The notes: generated from the letters alone by a model not told the origin. A stretch of 64,000 bases of DNA from an uncultured Selenomonas sp. (GCA_934202005.1 CAKPXP010000001.1:310001-374000); one strand, 5' to 3'. Shown: positions 9,543 to 18,178, counted from the stretch's first letter. Made by a program: numbers and translations.

Positions 9543-9692
9543 ATGAAAATCAATGCAAGCGATGTCCGTCCTGAGGTCGTAGCCGCTATCTCGGCTGCGG
9601 TCCAGATGATGACGGGGAACAAAGTCATCGCTGTGCGCATCAAGCGCACGAGCAATGCATGGAATCTGGCTGCCCGCGGCGGCAGGCATTGA
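9543..9692 (+). CDS. Short protein like the epsilon subunit / C-terminus of the delta subunit of sodium-pump decarboxylases
   Basis: A 49-codon frame, ATG 9543 to TGA 9690-9692, between mmdA and the biotin carrier gene. It starts MKINASDVRPEVVAAISAAV and has VRIKRTSNAWNLAARGGR near the end. The alternating AAISAAV, basic VRIKR and W..A.R pattern resembles the extramembrane tail of OadG/MmdD and the small MmdE subunit of Veillonella, which binds and steadies the complex. There is no membrane segment. A GAGG-type site precedes the ATG. The position in the operon supports it as a real gene; the family match is from memory of the motif. Confidence 0.65.
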   Translation: MKINASDVRPEVVAAISAAVQMMTGNKVIAVRIKRTSNAWNLAARGGRH

Positions 9693-9721
9693 ATCAAGCT
9701 GAATAATTGGAGGAATTTTCA

Positions 9722-10102
9722 ATGAAAAAGTTCAACATCACGGTCAATGGCACCGCCTATGAGGTAGAGGTAGAAGAGGTCAAGTCCGCAGTCAAGGCAG
9801 CGCCTGCGCCGAAGGCTGCACCGGCACCGAAAGCGGCCCCCGCCGCTGCGCCTGCACCGGCAAAGGCAGCTGTCGCAGCTGGCGCTGGCGAGCACTCCAT
9901 CGACGCGCCGATGCCGGGCAAGATCGTGAAGCTCGTCGCTTCCGAGGGCCAGGCAGTCAAGGCTGGCGATGTCCTGCTCATCCTCGAGGCCATGAAGATG
10001 CAGAACGAGATCACGGCGGATGCCGATGGCGTGGTCAAGACGTTCAATGTCGCGGCTGGTCAGAGCGTCAAGGTACATGATTCCCTCGTGATTCTCGGAT
10101 AA
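9722..10102 (+). CDS. mmdC: Biotin carboxyl carrier subunit of the decarboxylase
   Basis: A 126-residue biotin carrier. An N-terminal strand segment ([20 protein letters not shown]) leads into a flexible Ala/Pro linker (about 25-50, repeats of APKA) and the biotinyl domain. The biotinylated lysine is K92 in EAMKM. The protein shuttles CO2 from the MmdA active site to the membrane decarboxylase. Frame upstream of ATG 9722 is open, but GGAGG (9709-9713) places the start there. A terminator follows within 25 bases, so no beta subunit gene is co-transcribed here. It might also serve the biotin-less carboxyltransferase at 59.8 kb. Confidence 0.92.
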   Translation: MKKFNITVNGTAYEVEVEEVKSAVKAAPAPKAAPAPKAAPAAAPAPAKAAVAAGAGEHSIDAPMPGKIVKLVASEGQAVKAGDVLLILEAMKMQNEITADADGVVKTFNVAAGQSVKVHDSLVILG

Positions 10103-10124
10103 GTTTCGCGAAATAAAGTACAGG

Positions 10125-10157
10125 AAGTCCCTTTCCTTTGCAGGAGAGGGACTTTTT
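10125..10157 (+). terminator. Intrinsic terminator after the propionate operon
   Basis: AAGTCCCT (10125-10132) pairs with AGGGACTT (10147-10154), followed by TTTTT. Confidence 0.88.
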
Positions 10158-10249
10158 GTGTAGAATAGAAGTATATGAAAATTGTAGATTCATAGATACC
10201 ATAGAACGAAAGTGGACGGAGAAACACACGTCTGAGAGGAAGATAGACC

Positions 10250-11503
10250 ATGTACCATGTTCAGCTGCATTTTTGGGTGAGAGGCATTGATGAGAAAATC
10301 GTCCGTATCTGGCAGGAGGCAGAACCGCTGGAGCGGTTCACACACCTCTTCCATAATTTTTCTCGATCGATGCGCCTGCCCAGCGGGAGGAATCAGATCG
10401 TCCTGCTCGGCGATGTGGCGACACTCCAGATTCCCATGTTGCGGCAGGACATCGGTACGAAGGGCAAGCTGATTCTCTGTGCAGACTCCGTACAGGATCT
10501 GCCGGAAGAGGAGCTTGCTTATTTCGATGCGATATGGCCGCGCGCGCACCTCGAGGAGACGGCCGCCTTCCATTTTCACCGCCTGCAGCAACTGCTCAAG
10601 GAAGAGAAGGACGCGTGGCTCACGCAGACGTATCTTGAGCAGACCATCAATACACTGCCCGACATGGTCTGGTACAAGGACATCAAAGGATTGCATCTCC
10701 ATGTCAATGACGCGTTTTGCACGGCGGTCAACAAGCGGAAATCGGATGTGGAGGGCAAAGACCACTACTATATCTGGGGGATTCCGCGTGAGGTCTATGA
10801 GTCGAGCGACTACGTCTGTGTGGAGACGGAGGAGGACGTGCTCAAGGCGCGTAAGACGTGCCTCTACGTTGAGGAGGTCATGAGCGCGCAGGGCCTGCGT
10901 AAGCTCAAGACGTATAAGACGCCGATCTTTGACGAGGACAGTCAGGACATCATCGGCACCGTCGGCATTGCGCGGGATATCACCCGGGAAAAAGAGTACC
11001 GGAGCACCATTCAGAGGCTCACGCGCGAGGATCAGCTGACATCGCTGCTCAACAGGGAATATTTCTACGATATCCTCAAGAAGAACAACAGCCAGGCCTA
11101 TACACTGCTCTCGTTTGATATCGAGGGGTTCCACGGGTTCAATGAGCGCTATGGCCATCCGCTCGGGGACGCGGTGCTGCAGATTGTCGCTGAGGAACTG
11201 CGATCGGCCTTCACGACCAATCACGCAGCCCGTCTCGGCGGCGATGAATTCGCGGTTTTCCTGCCGGATGACTTATCGGATGAGACGGCGGAAGCAAGTG
11301 TGAAAGCCTTCCAGGAACAGCTCTCCTTCATGCTGTCCATGGATGATCGCATGAAGCATTTGCGCGTCAATGCCGGTATCGTGCATGCGCTGCCCGGCAT
11401 GACGCCGGAGCAGGCCATCCATGACGGTGGTATGGCACTGGACCGCGCGAAGAAAGTCGGCGGTGGGGCATGCTGTTTTTCCAGAGAGACAGCGACAGCG
11501 TGA
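10250..11503 (+). CDS. PAS-GGDEF protein, probable diguanylate cyclase
   Basis: A 417-residue cytoplasmic protein without membrane segments. Residues 1-120 match no family I know. A PAS domain follows (about 125-245, beginning TINTLPDMVWYKDIKG and ending GTVGIARDITREKE). The GGDEF domain covers about 255-412, with FDIEGF for metal, FNERYGHPLGD for guanine, and an intact GGDEF at 330-334. It should make c-di-GMP. The usual K after the metal motif is H, and the RxxD inhibitory site five residues before GGDEF is absent (TTNH), so product feedback is probably missing. The gene stands alone between terminators; GAGGAAG precedes ATG 10250. Confidence 0.85.
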   Translation: MYHVQLHFWVRGIDEKIVRIWQEAEPLERFTHLFHNFSRSMRLPSGRNQIVLLGDVATLQIPMLRQDIGTKGKLILCADSVQDLPEEELAYFDAIWPRAHLEETAAFHFHRLQQLLKEEKDAWLTQTYLEQTINTLPDMVWYKDIKGLHLHVNDAFCTAVNKRKSDVEGKDHYYIWGIPREVYESSDYVCVETEEDVLKARKTCLYVEEVMSAQGLRKLKTYKTPIFDEDSQDIIGTVGIARDITREKEYRSTIQRLTREDQLTSLLNREYFYDILKKNNSQAYTLLSFDIEGFHGFNERYGHPLGDAVLQIVAEELRSAFTTNHAARLGGDEFAVFLPDDLSDETAEASVKAFQEQLSFMLSMDDRMKHLRVNAGIVHALPGMTPEQAIHDGGMALDRAKKVGGGACCFSRETATA

Positions 11504-11619
11504 GAGCGGCTGCGGCCAGCGCCTCTCGTCGCCTGCACGTCTTGCCGTAAGGTGGGTGCAAGCGGGCGTACGCTAGAAGTGCAGCGTTTCCTGTGCGCAG
11601 CAGCCGCAGCGATTTTCCA

Positions 11620-11648
11620 TTGTGATTTTCCGCTGGAAAAGGTATAAT
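11620..11648 (+). promoter_or_regulatory. Sigma-A type promoter of the first hsp20
   Basis: TTGTGA (11620-11625), 17 bases, TATAAT (11643-11648). The transcript would begin about 25 bases before the start codon. Confidence 0.8.
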
Positions 11649-11680
11649 GAAATCAGAAACATCGATAGGAGGAGATTATT

Positions 11681-12130
11681 ATGTTCCGTACGATTCCATT
11701 TCATTTCAAGAACAATGCTTCGGAGAAGAGCCGCGAGGTGCTCGATCGTTTTTGGGATTTCGCGATGGAGCAGGCGCACAATCCTGTCGGACGGGCAGCG
11801 AGTGTCATCTTCCCATTTCGCGTGGATGCCATCGAGTTGCCAGATCGCTATGAACTCTTTGCCGAACTGCCGGGATTCACGAAGGAGGAGATTACCGTCG
11901 CTTACGAAGGCGAAAGTACGCTGACGATTCGTGCGGAGCGTCCGGAGCCGGAACTGGAGTCTGTACGCTACCTCTGTCGTGAGCGCCGCACGGGAACGTT
12001 CGAGCGGTCCTTTGAGATTGACGATATTGACAAGGATGCTGTGACTGTTTCTTTTGAGAACGGCGTGCTGCACATCGTGTTGCCGAAGGTGCAGGGAAAC
12101 GAGGACAAGATGGTTTATGACATCAAGTGA
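11681..12130 (+). CDS. Small heat-shock protein, Hsp20/alpha-crystallin family
   Basis: A 149-residue ATP-independent holdase. The alpha-crystallin domain runs from about 45 to 140, with DRYELFAELPGFTKEEITV, the FERSFEID strand and the family mark GVLHIVLPK. The C-terminal IxI-type anchor is not obvious. AGGAGG precedes ATG 11681. It has its own promoter and a terminator downstream, so it is a single-gene unit. A second hsp20 with a different leader lies at 39.8 kb; the two share the core but differ at the N-terminus. Confidence 0.93.
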   Translation: MFRTIPFHFKNNASEKSREVLDRFWDFAMEQAHNPVGRAASVIFPFRVDAIELPDRYELFAELPGFTKEEITVAYEGESTLTIRAERPEPELESVRYLCRERRTGTFERSFEIDDIDKDAVTVSFENGVLHIVLPKVQGNEDKMVYDIK

Positions 12131-12198
12131 CTTGTTTTACAAGCAGGTCAGGCACAGAAAATAGTATAATCTCCTTGGAGAATATTTCCTGTTTTTTT

Positions 12199-12228
12199 AC
12201 GGTCGCGCGTCAGCGACCGTCTTTTTTT
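12199..12228 (+). terminator. Intrinsic terminator after the first hsp20
   Basis: ACGGTCGC (12199-12206) pairs with GCGACCGT (12213-12220), then CTTTTTTT. A TATAAT hexamer at 12165-12170 lies upstream but has no good -35. Confidence 0.88.
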
Positions 12229-12237
12229 GCGCGGTTA

Positions 12238-12372
12238 GCAGGAAATTCGTTCCTCAAAGGGGAATATAGAACCGAAAGAAGAATGTGTTGCGGGAAAGGG
12301 TAGGAGATGCACTGAAGTGTAGCTCTGCCAAGTCTCACCGTCCTCGTGCGGAGGAAGGAGAGGTGTTCCTGC
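12238..12372 (+). promoter_or_regulatory. Candidate structured 5' leader of cheR
   Basis: GCAGGAA (12238-12244) is exactly complementary to TTCCTGC (12366-12372) and would close a 135-base multi-branch RNA. Inside are GGAA/TTCC, CACTGAAGTG and TCCTC/GAGGA hairpins. The closing arm ends 6 bases before the AGGAGGG ribosome binding site of cheR (12379-12385). I could not match it to GEMM-I, TPP, SAM, glycine or T-box consensus features. It may be a cis-regulator; no alignment was possible. Confidence 0.4.
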
Positions 12373-12392
12373 AAATTTAGGAGGGATTCCCT

Positions 12393-13181
12393 ATGATGGA
12401 TGATGCGGATTGGGTGAACTTCAAGAGAAAGCTCAAGGCAAAAACGGAAATCGATCTCGATCTCTATAAGGAGCCGCAGATGAAACGACGGATCGGTAAT
12501 CTCGTGAATCGCGGCAAGTTCGATGGCTATACAGCATATTTCGATCATGTCGTACAGGATAAGGATGCTTTCGCCGCGTTCATCGAATATCTGACGATCA
12601 ACGTATCTGAGTTTTTCCGCACGCCGGAGAAGTTCGGCAAGCTGGAGACAGATGTCATCCCCGACTTACTGAAGCGATCGCCGCGACTCAAGGTCTGGAG
12701 TGCGGGCTGTTCCATCGGAGCAGAGCCGTATTCGCTCGCGATTATTCTCAAGGAACTCACGCCGGGCGTCAAGCATCAGATTCTCGCGACGGATCTCGAT
12801 GTGGAGATCCTCGCCAAGGCGCGGCAGGGCATCTATACGGAGAACGAGCTCAAGAGCATGACGCCGGAGCGGCGCAGTCGGTATTTCGACCGCGTGGAGG
12901 GCGGTAAGTTCGCGGTGAAAGATGAGATCAAGCGTTGCATCGAGTTCAAGCGGCACAACTTGCTCAAGGATCCCTTCGAAACGGGATTCGACCTCATTCT
13001 CTGCCGCAATGTCGTGATTTATTTCACGGAGGAGGCGAAGGATCAGCTCTATGCGAATTTCTTCCGTGCGCTGAAGCCGGGGGGAATCCTCTTTGTTGGC
13101 GCGACGGAGGCGATTTTGAATTTCCGGGCGCTTGGCTATACGAGCTTTCAGCCATTTTTCTATCAGCGGCCGCTGGCATGA
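12393..13181 (+). CDS. cheR: Chemotaxis protein methyltransferase CheR
   Basis: A 262-residue SAM-dependent methyltransferase that methylates glutamates on chemoreceptors. The N-terminal helical domain (1-75) has YKEPQMKRRIGNLVNR and TINVSEFFRTPEKF. The catalytic domain has VWSAGCSIGAEPYSLAI (SAM binding) and DLILCRNVVIYF, both typical of CheR. AGGAGGG precedes ATG 12393; ATG 12396 is an equal option. No other chemotaxis gene is nearby, and the gene sits behind an unusual structured leader. The next gene starts 18 bases after its stop. Confidence 0.93.
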   Translation: MMDDADWVNFKRKLKAKTEIDLDLYKEPQMKRRIGNLVNRGKFDGYTAYFDHVVQDKDAFAAFIEYLTINVSEFFRTPEKFGKLETDVIPDLLKRSPRLKVWSAGCSIGAEPYSLAIILKELTPGVKHQILATDLDVEILAKARQGIYTENELKSMTPERRSRYFDRVEGGKFAVKDEIKRCIEFKRHNLLKDPFETGFDLILCRNVVIYFTEEAKDQLYANFFRALKPGGILFVGATEAILNFRALGYTSFQPFFYQRPLA

Positions 13182-13199
13182 GCGATAGGAAGCGATGGG

Positions 13200-14183
13200 A
13201 TGTCTGATATGTATGCAAATCCCGAGATTGAGATGATGCCACACGAGGCGCTGCAGGCGCTGCAGCTGGAGCGTTTGCAGAAGGCAGTGAAATGGGCGGG
13301 AGAGAAGAGTGGTTTCTACCGGGACGTTTTCGCCAAGGTCGGCGTTTCTGCAGCGGATATTCAGGCACTCTCTGATATTCGCAAGCTGCCCTTTGTGACG
13401 CCGCTGGATTTACGTAGCCGTGATGTGTATGACAGGCTGACGCTGCCGCTCTCGGGCGTGCTGCGCTTCAGCTACCAGGAGCAGCCGGCCGGGGAGTTCC
13501 TGCAGCTTTACACGAGCGGCGATGTGGCGCATAACGTCGAGATGATGCTGCGTGGGCTTGTAGCGGCGGGCGTAAACAGGACATCGGTGGTCGGCGTGCA
13601 GGGGGATCTCTCAGACAGCCGCTTGCTCGACGTGCAGTATGCGCTTGAGATGCTGGGTGCGGCGGTCGTGCCGCTCGGCACGGACTACCGTCGCTGGCTG
13701 CATCTCATGGACTGTGTGAGCATGGATGCCATTGTGAGTACGCCGCAGCTCATCATGCAGCTCGTCATCCAGCTGCAGGCGGTGGGGAAGGATATCGCGG
13801 CGTATCCGCTGCGCATGATCTTCAGTCTGAATGATATGGGGCTGCAGAATCTCTTGCAGCGTCACGTCATGCAGCGGTCGCAGGCGCGTGTCTATAATTT
13901 CTTCGCGCCGCCGGCGCTCGGTATGGCGGGAGCGCTCTTTTCCTGTCCTGCACAGCAAGGGCAGCATGTGCAGGAGGATTATTGGTATCCCGAGGTCATC
14001 GCTTTTGGGACAGATACGCCGGTCGAGGAAGGGCAGGTGGGCGAGCTCGTGCTCACCTCACTCATGGCGGAGGCACTTCCGCTCATACGCTTCCGCACAG
14101 GGCAGGCGGTGAGCCTTTGCTGCGAACCTTGCGCCTGCGGTCGTACGTTTGTACGCGCGATGACGCCGCTACAGGGGATTTGA
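13200..14183 (+). CDS. Truncated PaaK-like (phenylacetate-CoA ligase family) protein
   Basis: A 327-residue protein with the order of the PaaK family: LERLQKAVKWAGEKSGFYRD at the N-terminus, LRKLPFVTPLDLR-like SDIRKLPFVTPLDLRS, then GVVGVQGD-like and QVGELVLTSL with RFRTGQAVSL and CACGRTF. Two things are odd. The nucleotide loop usually read as SSGTTGKP is LYTSGDVAHN, so phosphate binding is probably lost. The chain ends at TPLQGI, where family members continue with GRxDDM and the C-terminal lid domain of about 100 residues. It may be a dead or repurposed adenylate-forming protein. It follows cheR closely and ends at a terminator. Confidence 0.65.
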   Translation: MSDMYANPEIEMMPHEALQALQLERLQKAVKWAGEKSGFYRDVFAKVGVSAADIQALSDIRKLPFVTPLDLRSRDVYDRLTLPLSGVLRFSYQEQPAGEFLQLYTSGDVAHNVEMMLRGLVAAGVNRTSVVGVQGDLSDSRLLDVQYALEMLGAAVVPLGTDYRRWLHLMDCVSMDAIVSTPQLIMQLVIQLQAVGKDIAAYPLRMIFSLNDMGLQNLLQRHVMQRSQARVYNFFAPPALGMAGALFSCPAQQGQHVQEDYWYPEVIAFGTDTPVEEGQVGELVLTSLMAEALPLIRFRTGQAVSLCCEPCACGRTFVRAMTPLQGI

Positions 14184-14257
14184 GGAACCACAAGTTCATT
14201 CAGCCTTTTTTTGTACTGGGGGCCGGGCGCATAGCTGCGGCGAAGTGTTTTTTTAGG

Positions 14258-14283
14258 AACTGCGCTTTGCCGCAGTTTTTTCT
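14258..14283 (+). terminator. Intrinsic terminator after the PaaK-like gene
   Basis: AACTGCG (14258-14264) pairs with CGCAGTT (14271-14277), followed by TTTTTCTTT. Confidence 0.85.
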
Positions 14284-14325
14284 TTGGAACGATGTGTGCT
14301 ATGGGATAGAGATTACGGAGGAATC

Positions 14326-15483
14326 ATGCGATTTTTACATACAGCAGACTGGCATCTCGGCAAGTTGTTCGGCCAGCGCTACATGACGGAGGATCAGCGC
14401 TATGTGCTCGAGGAACTCGTCGCGCTGGCCGTGGATGAGGACGTGCAGGCCGTCGTGATCGCGGGGGATGTCTATGACCGCGCGGTGCCGCCCGCCGAGG
14501 CTGTGGCGCTTTTCAACGAGGTGCTCGCCCGCCTCGTGAAAAAGGGCATCGCGGTGCTCTATATCGCGGGCAACCACGACAGTGCGGCCCGCCTTGATTT
14601 CGGCAGGGAACTGCTCGCCGCGAGCGGCGTCTACTTGCGCGGGTGTGTGCGCGGGGAGGACGCGCCGGTCGTGCTCGAGGATGCGGCGGGGCCGGTGTAT
14701 TTTTCGCTGCTGCCTTTTGCGACGCCCGTGGAGGTACGCGCGGCATTTCAGGTGCCGCGCGAGGAACCGCTGGATTTCGACGCGGCGATGGCGCGCCAGG
14801 TGCAGGCGGCGCGCGCGCAGATTCCGGACGGCTGCCGCTCAGTGGCTGTCGCGCACGCATTCCTCGCAGGCGGCCGCAGCGCTTCCTCCGAGCGGCCGCT
14901 CTCCGTCGGCGGCACGGACCAGGTGCGGCCCGCGCATTTCCTGCCTTATAGCTATACGGCGCTCGGCCATCTGCATGGGCCGCAGCGCGCGGGAGCGGAG
15001 AAGATCCGCTACGCGGGATCACTGCTCAAATATTCCTTTGACGAGGCTGCGCAGAAAAAGGGGGCGCTGGTCGTGGAGCTCGCGGCAGACGGTGCCGTAG
15101 AAACGAGGTTCGAGGCGCTGGCGCCGCGCCACGACGTGCGCATCGTGCGCGGCACCTTGGAGGAGCTGCGGCAGGCGGACTTTGACCCTCTGCCGCATGA
15201 TGACTATGTGCGTGTGGATCTCCTCGATCGTGCGACCATTCTCAATGCCTATGACAAGCTCACCGCCATCTATCCGAATCTCTTCGCGCTCACACGGCCG
15301 AATTGGCAGGCGGCGCAGGCGGAGGAACTGCGGCTGCGCCCACAGGCGGGAGAGGTGTCGGAGCTTGCCTTGTTCCGGGATTTCTATGAGGAGATGACGC
15401 GGGAGACGTTTTCCCCCGATCAGCAGAAGTATCTCGAGGCGGTCCTTGAGGAAATGGCGCGGGAAGAGAGGGAGGAAGTATGA
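14326..15483 (+). CDS. sbcD: Exonuclease subunit SbcD (Mre11 family)
   Basis: A 385-residue calcineurin-type nuclease subunit that trims hairpins and double-strand ends with SbcC. The metal motifs are in order: TADWHLGK (D8, H10), GDVYDR, GNHDS and the later VAHAF and GHLHGPQ histidines. The frame is open from 14284, but GGAGGA (14317-14322) and the family N-terminus MRFLHTADWH set ATG 14326. The stop overlaps sbcC (ATGA), so the two are translationally coupled. It acts on DNA in the cytoplasm. Confidence 0.95.
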   Translation: MRFLHTADWHLGKLFGQRYMTEDQRYVLEELVALAVDEDVQAVVIAGDVYDRAVPPAEAVALFNEVLARLVKKGIAVLYIAGNHDSAARLDFGRELLAASGVYLRGCVRGEDAPVVLEDAAGPVYFSLLPFATPVEVRAAFQVPREEPLDFDAAMARQVQAARAQIPDGCRSVAVAHAFLAGGRSASSERPLSVGGTDQVRPAHFLPYSYTALGHLHGPQRAGAEKIRYAGSLLKYSFDEAAQKKGALVVELAADGAVETRFEALAPRHDVRIVRGTLEELRQADFDPLPHDDYVRVDLLDRATILNAYDKLTAIYPNLFALTRPNWQAAQAEELRLRPQAGEVSELALFRDFYEEMTRETFSPDQQKYLEAVLEEMAREEREEV

Positions 15484-18086
15484 GGATCAGGAAACTCAGC
15501 CTGCAGGCATTCGGCCCCTATGTCGGCAAGGTGGCGCTCGACTTCGCGCGGGGGCTGGGAGAGAATCGCTGCTTCCTCATCCACGGCATGACGGGCGCGG
15601 GGAAGACGACGCTGCTTGACGCGATCTGCTTTGCGCTTTACGGCGAGGCGAGCGGCTCTCTGCGCACGGGTACGATGCTGCGCTCGGACAAGGCGGCGCC
15701 GGAGACAGAGACCTGGGTGGAGCTGGAATTCGCGCTCGGCACGCGCGGCTACCGCGTGCTGCGCAGTCCGGCCTATCGGCGCGAGGACAGGAAGAGCGCG
15801 ACGAGGGCGCGGGCGGAGCTCTACGTGCAGCGCGGCGGCGAGGAGGAATTGCTCGTCACCGGCACGAGCGAGGTGACGGAGTATCTCGAGACGCTGACGG
15901 GCTTTCGCTGCGAGCAGTTCCGACAGGTCGTGCTGTTGCCACAGGGTGAGTTCCGCGCGTTCCTCATGAGTGATTCCCGGCGGCGCGGCGAGCTCATGCA
16001 GGCGCTCTTCCACACGGAGCGGTATGCAGCCCTCGAGAAGCGGCTGAAGGAGCGTGCGCTCGATCTCGCGGCGCGGGCGAGGGACTGCCGGGCACAGCAG
16101 GCGCAGCTGCTCACGCAGGCGGAGGCCGCCTCGGCGGAGGAGCTTGCGGCAGTGCTCGCGCAGCGAGAGCAGGCGCTCACCGCCTGCAGGGAAAGGACTA
16201 CGTCCCTGCGGCTGGCGCATGAGGAGCGCCAGCGCCGACTCGTCAGCGGTCAGACGCTCGCGGCGGCGTTCGCGCGTCTCGCGCAGGCGGAGAAGGACTG
16301 CGCGTCGGATGAGAAGAAGAAAGAGAGCGTAGAGATGTTTCGCGCGCAGCTGGCGCAGGCGGAGCAGGCGGCAGCGCTCCTCGACAAGGAGCGGCAGGCG
16401 GCAGAGGAGGCAGTGGCAGAGGTAAGAAGCAGCAAGGAGGCAGAGCGCCTTGCCGCGGCGGCCGCCCAGGCAAAGCAGGCGGCCACGCAGGCGGCGCAGC
16501 AGCTCGCGGTGCAGCAGGAGAAGGAAGAGGAACGCGCGGCGCTGCGGCGCAAGGTGCAGCAGCTCGAGCTGGCCAAGCGTGCTGCGGCGGAGGCGGAGCG
16601 CCTGGCCCATGCGCTCGCGGCGGCCGAGCGCCGCGAAGCCGCCTGCCGCGTGGAGCGGATCGACACGGAGACGGCGGCCGAGCAGGCAAAGCTGAGGCTG
16701 GAGCGGTTGCAGGCCCTCGAGCGCCTAGGCAAGGCCGTCTCGCTGGCCCGCGGCCTGGAGGACGGGACGCCGTGCCCTGTCTGTGGCTCCTGCTCGCATC
16801 CGCATCTGGCGGAGGCGCAGGACGTCGTGCCGGAGGAGCAGGAGGTGCACGAGGCGGCAAAGGTGCTCGAGAAGCTGCGGCAGCGCGTACGTGGTGCGCA
16901 GGAAGAAGAGCAGAAGGCCGCAGCGGCGGCAGCGGCGCTCAAGGGACAGCTCGCCGCGCAGAAAAAGAATCTGCCGGAAGGCGTCGCGCCTGCCGCGGCG
17001 GCTGTGAACCGGGCCTGGTGCGAGGCCTCTCGAGTGCTGCAGGAAAGCGAGCAGGTACTCAAGCAGTGCGAGGAGGCGAGCCGCCGGACGGAAACGGCCG
17101 CGAGCGCCTCCGCCGCGAGCGCGAAGAGCGCCGCCGCGCATGCGGAGCAGCAGCGCGCGCGGGCAGTGCAGGCGCAGCAGCAGTTCGCAGCCGCGCGCGC
17201 GGACGCGGGATTTTCCACGCAGGCTGCGTATGACGCGGCGCTTGCGGGACGCTGGTGCGAGAAGGCGCACCGCGATGAGGTGGCGCAGCACATCCGCGCC
17301 TTTGAGGACGCGGCGCTCAGACACCGGGCGGCGCGGGAGGACGCGGCGCGTGAGACAGCGGGGCAGACCGCGCCGGACCTCGCGGCGCTCAAGGCGGCTG
17401 CGTCTGCCGCAGAGGCGGCGTGGCGGCAGGCGGCGAGGCAGGAAAGCGAGACGGCGCTGCGGATCGAGCAGGGCAAGAAATGGCAGGCTGCCCTGCAGAA
17501 GCTCGCTGTCGAAGAAAAAAGCATCGAGCAGGCGTACGGCCTCGCCGGCCGCCTCGCGCAGGTGGCCGGCGGCGAGCAGCCCTACCGCATCCATTTCCAG
17601 ACGTATATCCAGCGTTCCATCTTCCGCGATGTCATGGATGCGGCCAACGAGCGCCTTGGCACCATGAGCGGCCAGCGCTACGCGCTCGCGCTCGGCAGCC
17701 AGTCGGATGGGCGCAAGGCGGATGGTCTCGAGATCGCGATCTACGATGCCTATACGGGAAAATGCCGGGAGGCGCAGTCGCTCTCAGGCGGCGAATCGTT
17801 CCTCGCCTCGCTTTCGCTTGCGCTCGGGCTGGCCGATGTCGTCGAGCGCTACGCGGGCGGCATCCGCCTCGATACGATGTTCATCGACGAGGGCTTCGGT
17901 TCTCTCGACAGCGAGACGCTCGACCTCGCCGTCGAGGCGCTGCTGAAGCTGCAGGAGGGCGGACGCGTCATCGGCATCATCTCCCATGTTGAGGAACTCG
18001 CCGCGCGCATTCCGTGTCGCCTCGAGGTCACGAAGTCCCCCGAGGGCAGTGCGGCGCATTTCGTCACGGGGACTGCGCGGCAATGA
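15480..18086 (+). CDS. sbcC: Exonuclease subunit SbcC (Rad50/SMC-like ATPase)
   Basis: An 868-residue SMC-type ATPase partner of SbcD. Walker A is GMTGAGKTT at residues 36-44. A very Ala/Glu/Gln-rich coiled coil follows on both sides of the zinc hook CPVC (C432, C435). The ABC signature LSGGES is at 768-773, and Walker B is DTMFIDEGFGSLD. At 868 residues it is shorter than the E. coli protein, mostly in the coiled coil. The coiled-coil DNA is strongly GCG-rich, which creates long spurious frames on the other strand. Confidence 0.95.
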   Translation: MRIRKLSLQAFGPYVGKVALDFARGLGENRCFLIHGMTGAGKTTLLDAICFALYGEASGSLRTGTMLRSDKAAPETETWVELEFALGTRGYRVLRSPAYRREDRKSATRARAELYVQRGGEEELLVTGTSEVTEYLETLTGFRCEQFRQVVLLPQGEFRAFLMSDSRRRGELMQALFHTERYAALEKRLKERALDLAARARDCRAQQAQLLTQAEAASAEELAAVLAQREQALTACRERTTSLRLAHEERQRRLVSGQTLAAAFARLAQAEKDCASDEKKKESVEMFRAQLAQAEQAAALLDKERQAAEEAVAEVRSSKEAERLAAAAAQAKQAATQAAQQLAVQQEKEEERAALRRKVQQLELAKRAAAEAERLAHALAAAERREAACRVERIDTETAAEQAKLRLERLQALERLGKAVSLARGLEDGTPCPVCGSCSHPHLAEAQDVVPEEQEVHEAAKVLEKLRQRVRGAQEEEQKAAAAAAALKGQLAAQKKNLPEGVAPAAAAVNRAWCEASRVLQESEQVLKQCEEASRRTETAASASAASAKSAAAHAEQQRARAVQAQQQFAAARADAGFSTQAAYDAALAGRWCEKAHRDEVAQHIRAFEDAALRHRAAREDAARETAGQTAPDLAALKAAASAAEAAWRQAARQESETALRIEQGKKWQAALQKLAVEEKSIEQAYGLAGRLAQVAGGEQPYRIHFQTYIQRSIFRDVMDAANERLGTMSGQRYALALGSQSDGRKADGLEIAIYDAYTGKCREAQSLSGGESFLASLSLALGLADVVERYAGGIRLDTMFIDEGFGSLDSETLDLAVEALLKLQEGGRVIGIISHVEELAARIPCRLEVTKSPEGSAAHFVTGTARQ

Positions 18087-18124
18087 TGACGTCTCCAGAG
18101 GGCGGGCAAATAGATAATTTTCTC

Positions 18125-18153
18125 TTTACAAGTCCGCGGGCGAATGCTATACT
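18125..18153 (+). promoter_or_regulatory. Promoter of the rimP-nusA-infB operon
   Basis: TTTACA (18125-18130), 17 bases, TATACT (18148-18153), the same pair of hexamers as the rpsO promoter at 26.9 kb. Confidence 0.82.
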
Positions 18154-18178
18154 TAATAAAGAAATTTGAGCGTTTTTT

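Noticed and set aside
12165..12228. A free small RNA between hsp20 and cheR, from the TATAAT at 12165 to the terminator
   Set aside because: No acceptable -35 hexamer at 16-18 bases; the terminator is fully explained as the end of the hsp20 transcript.
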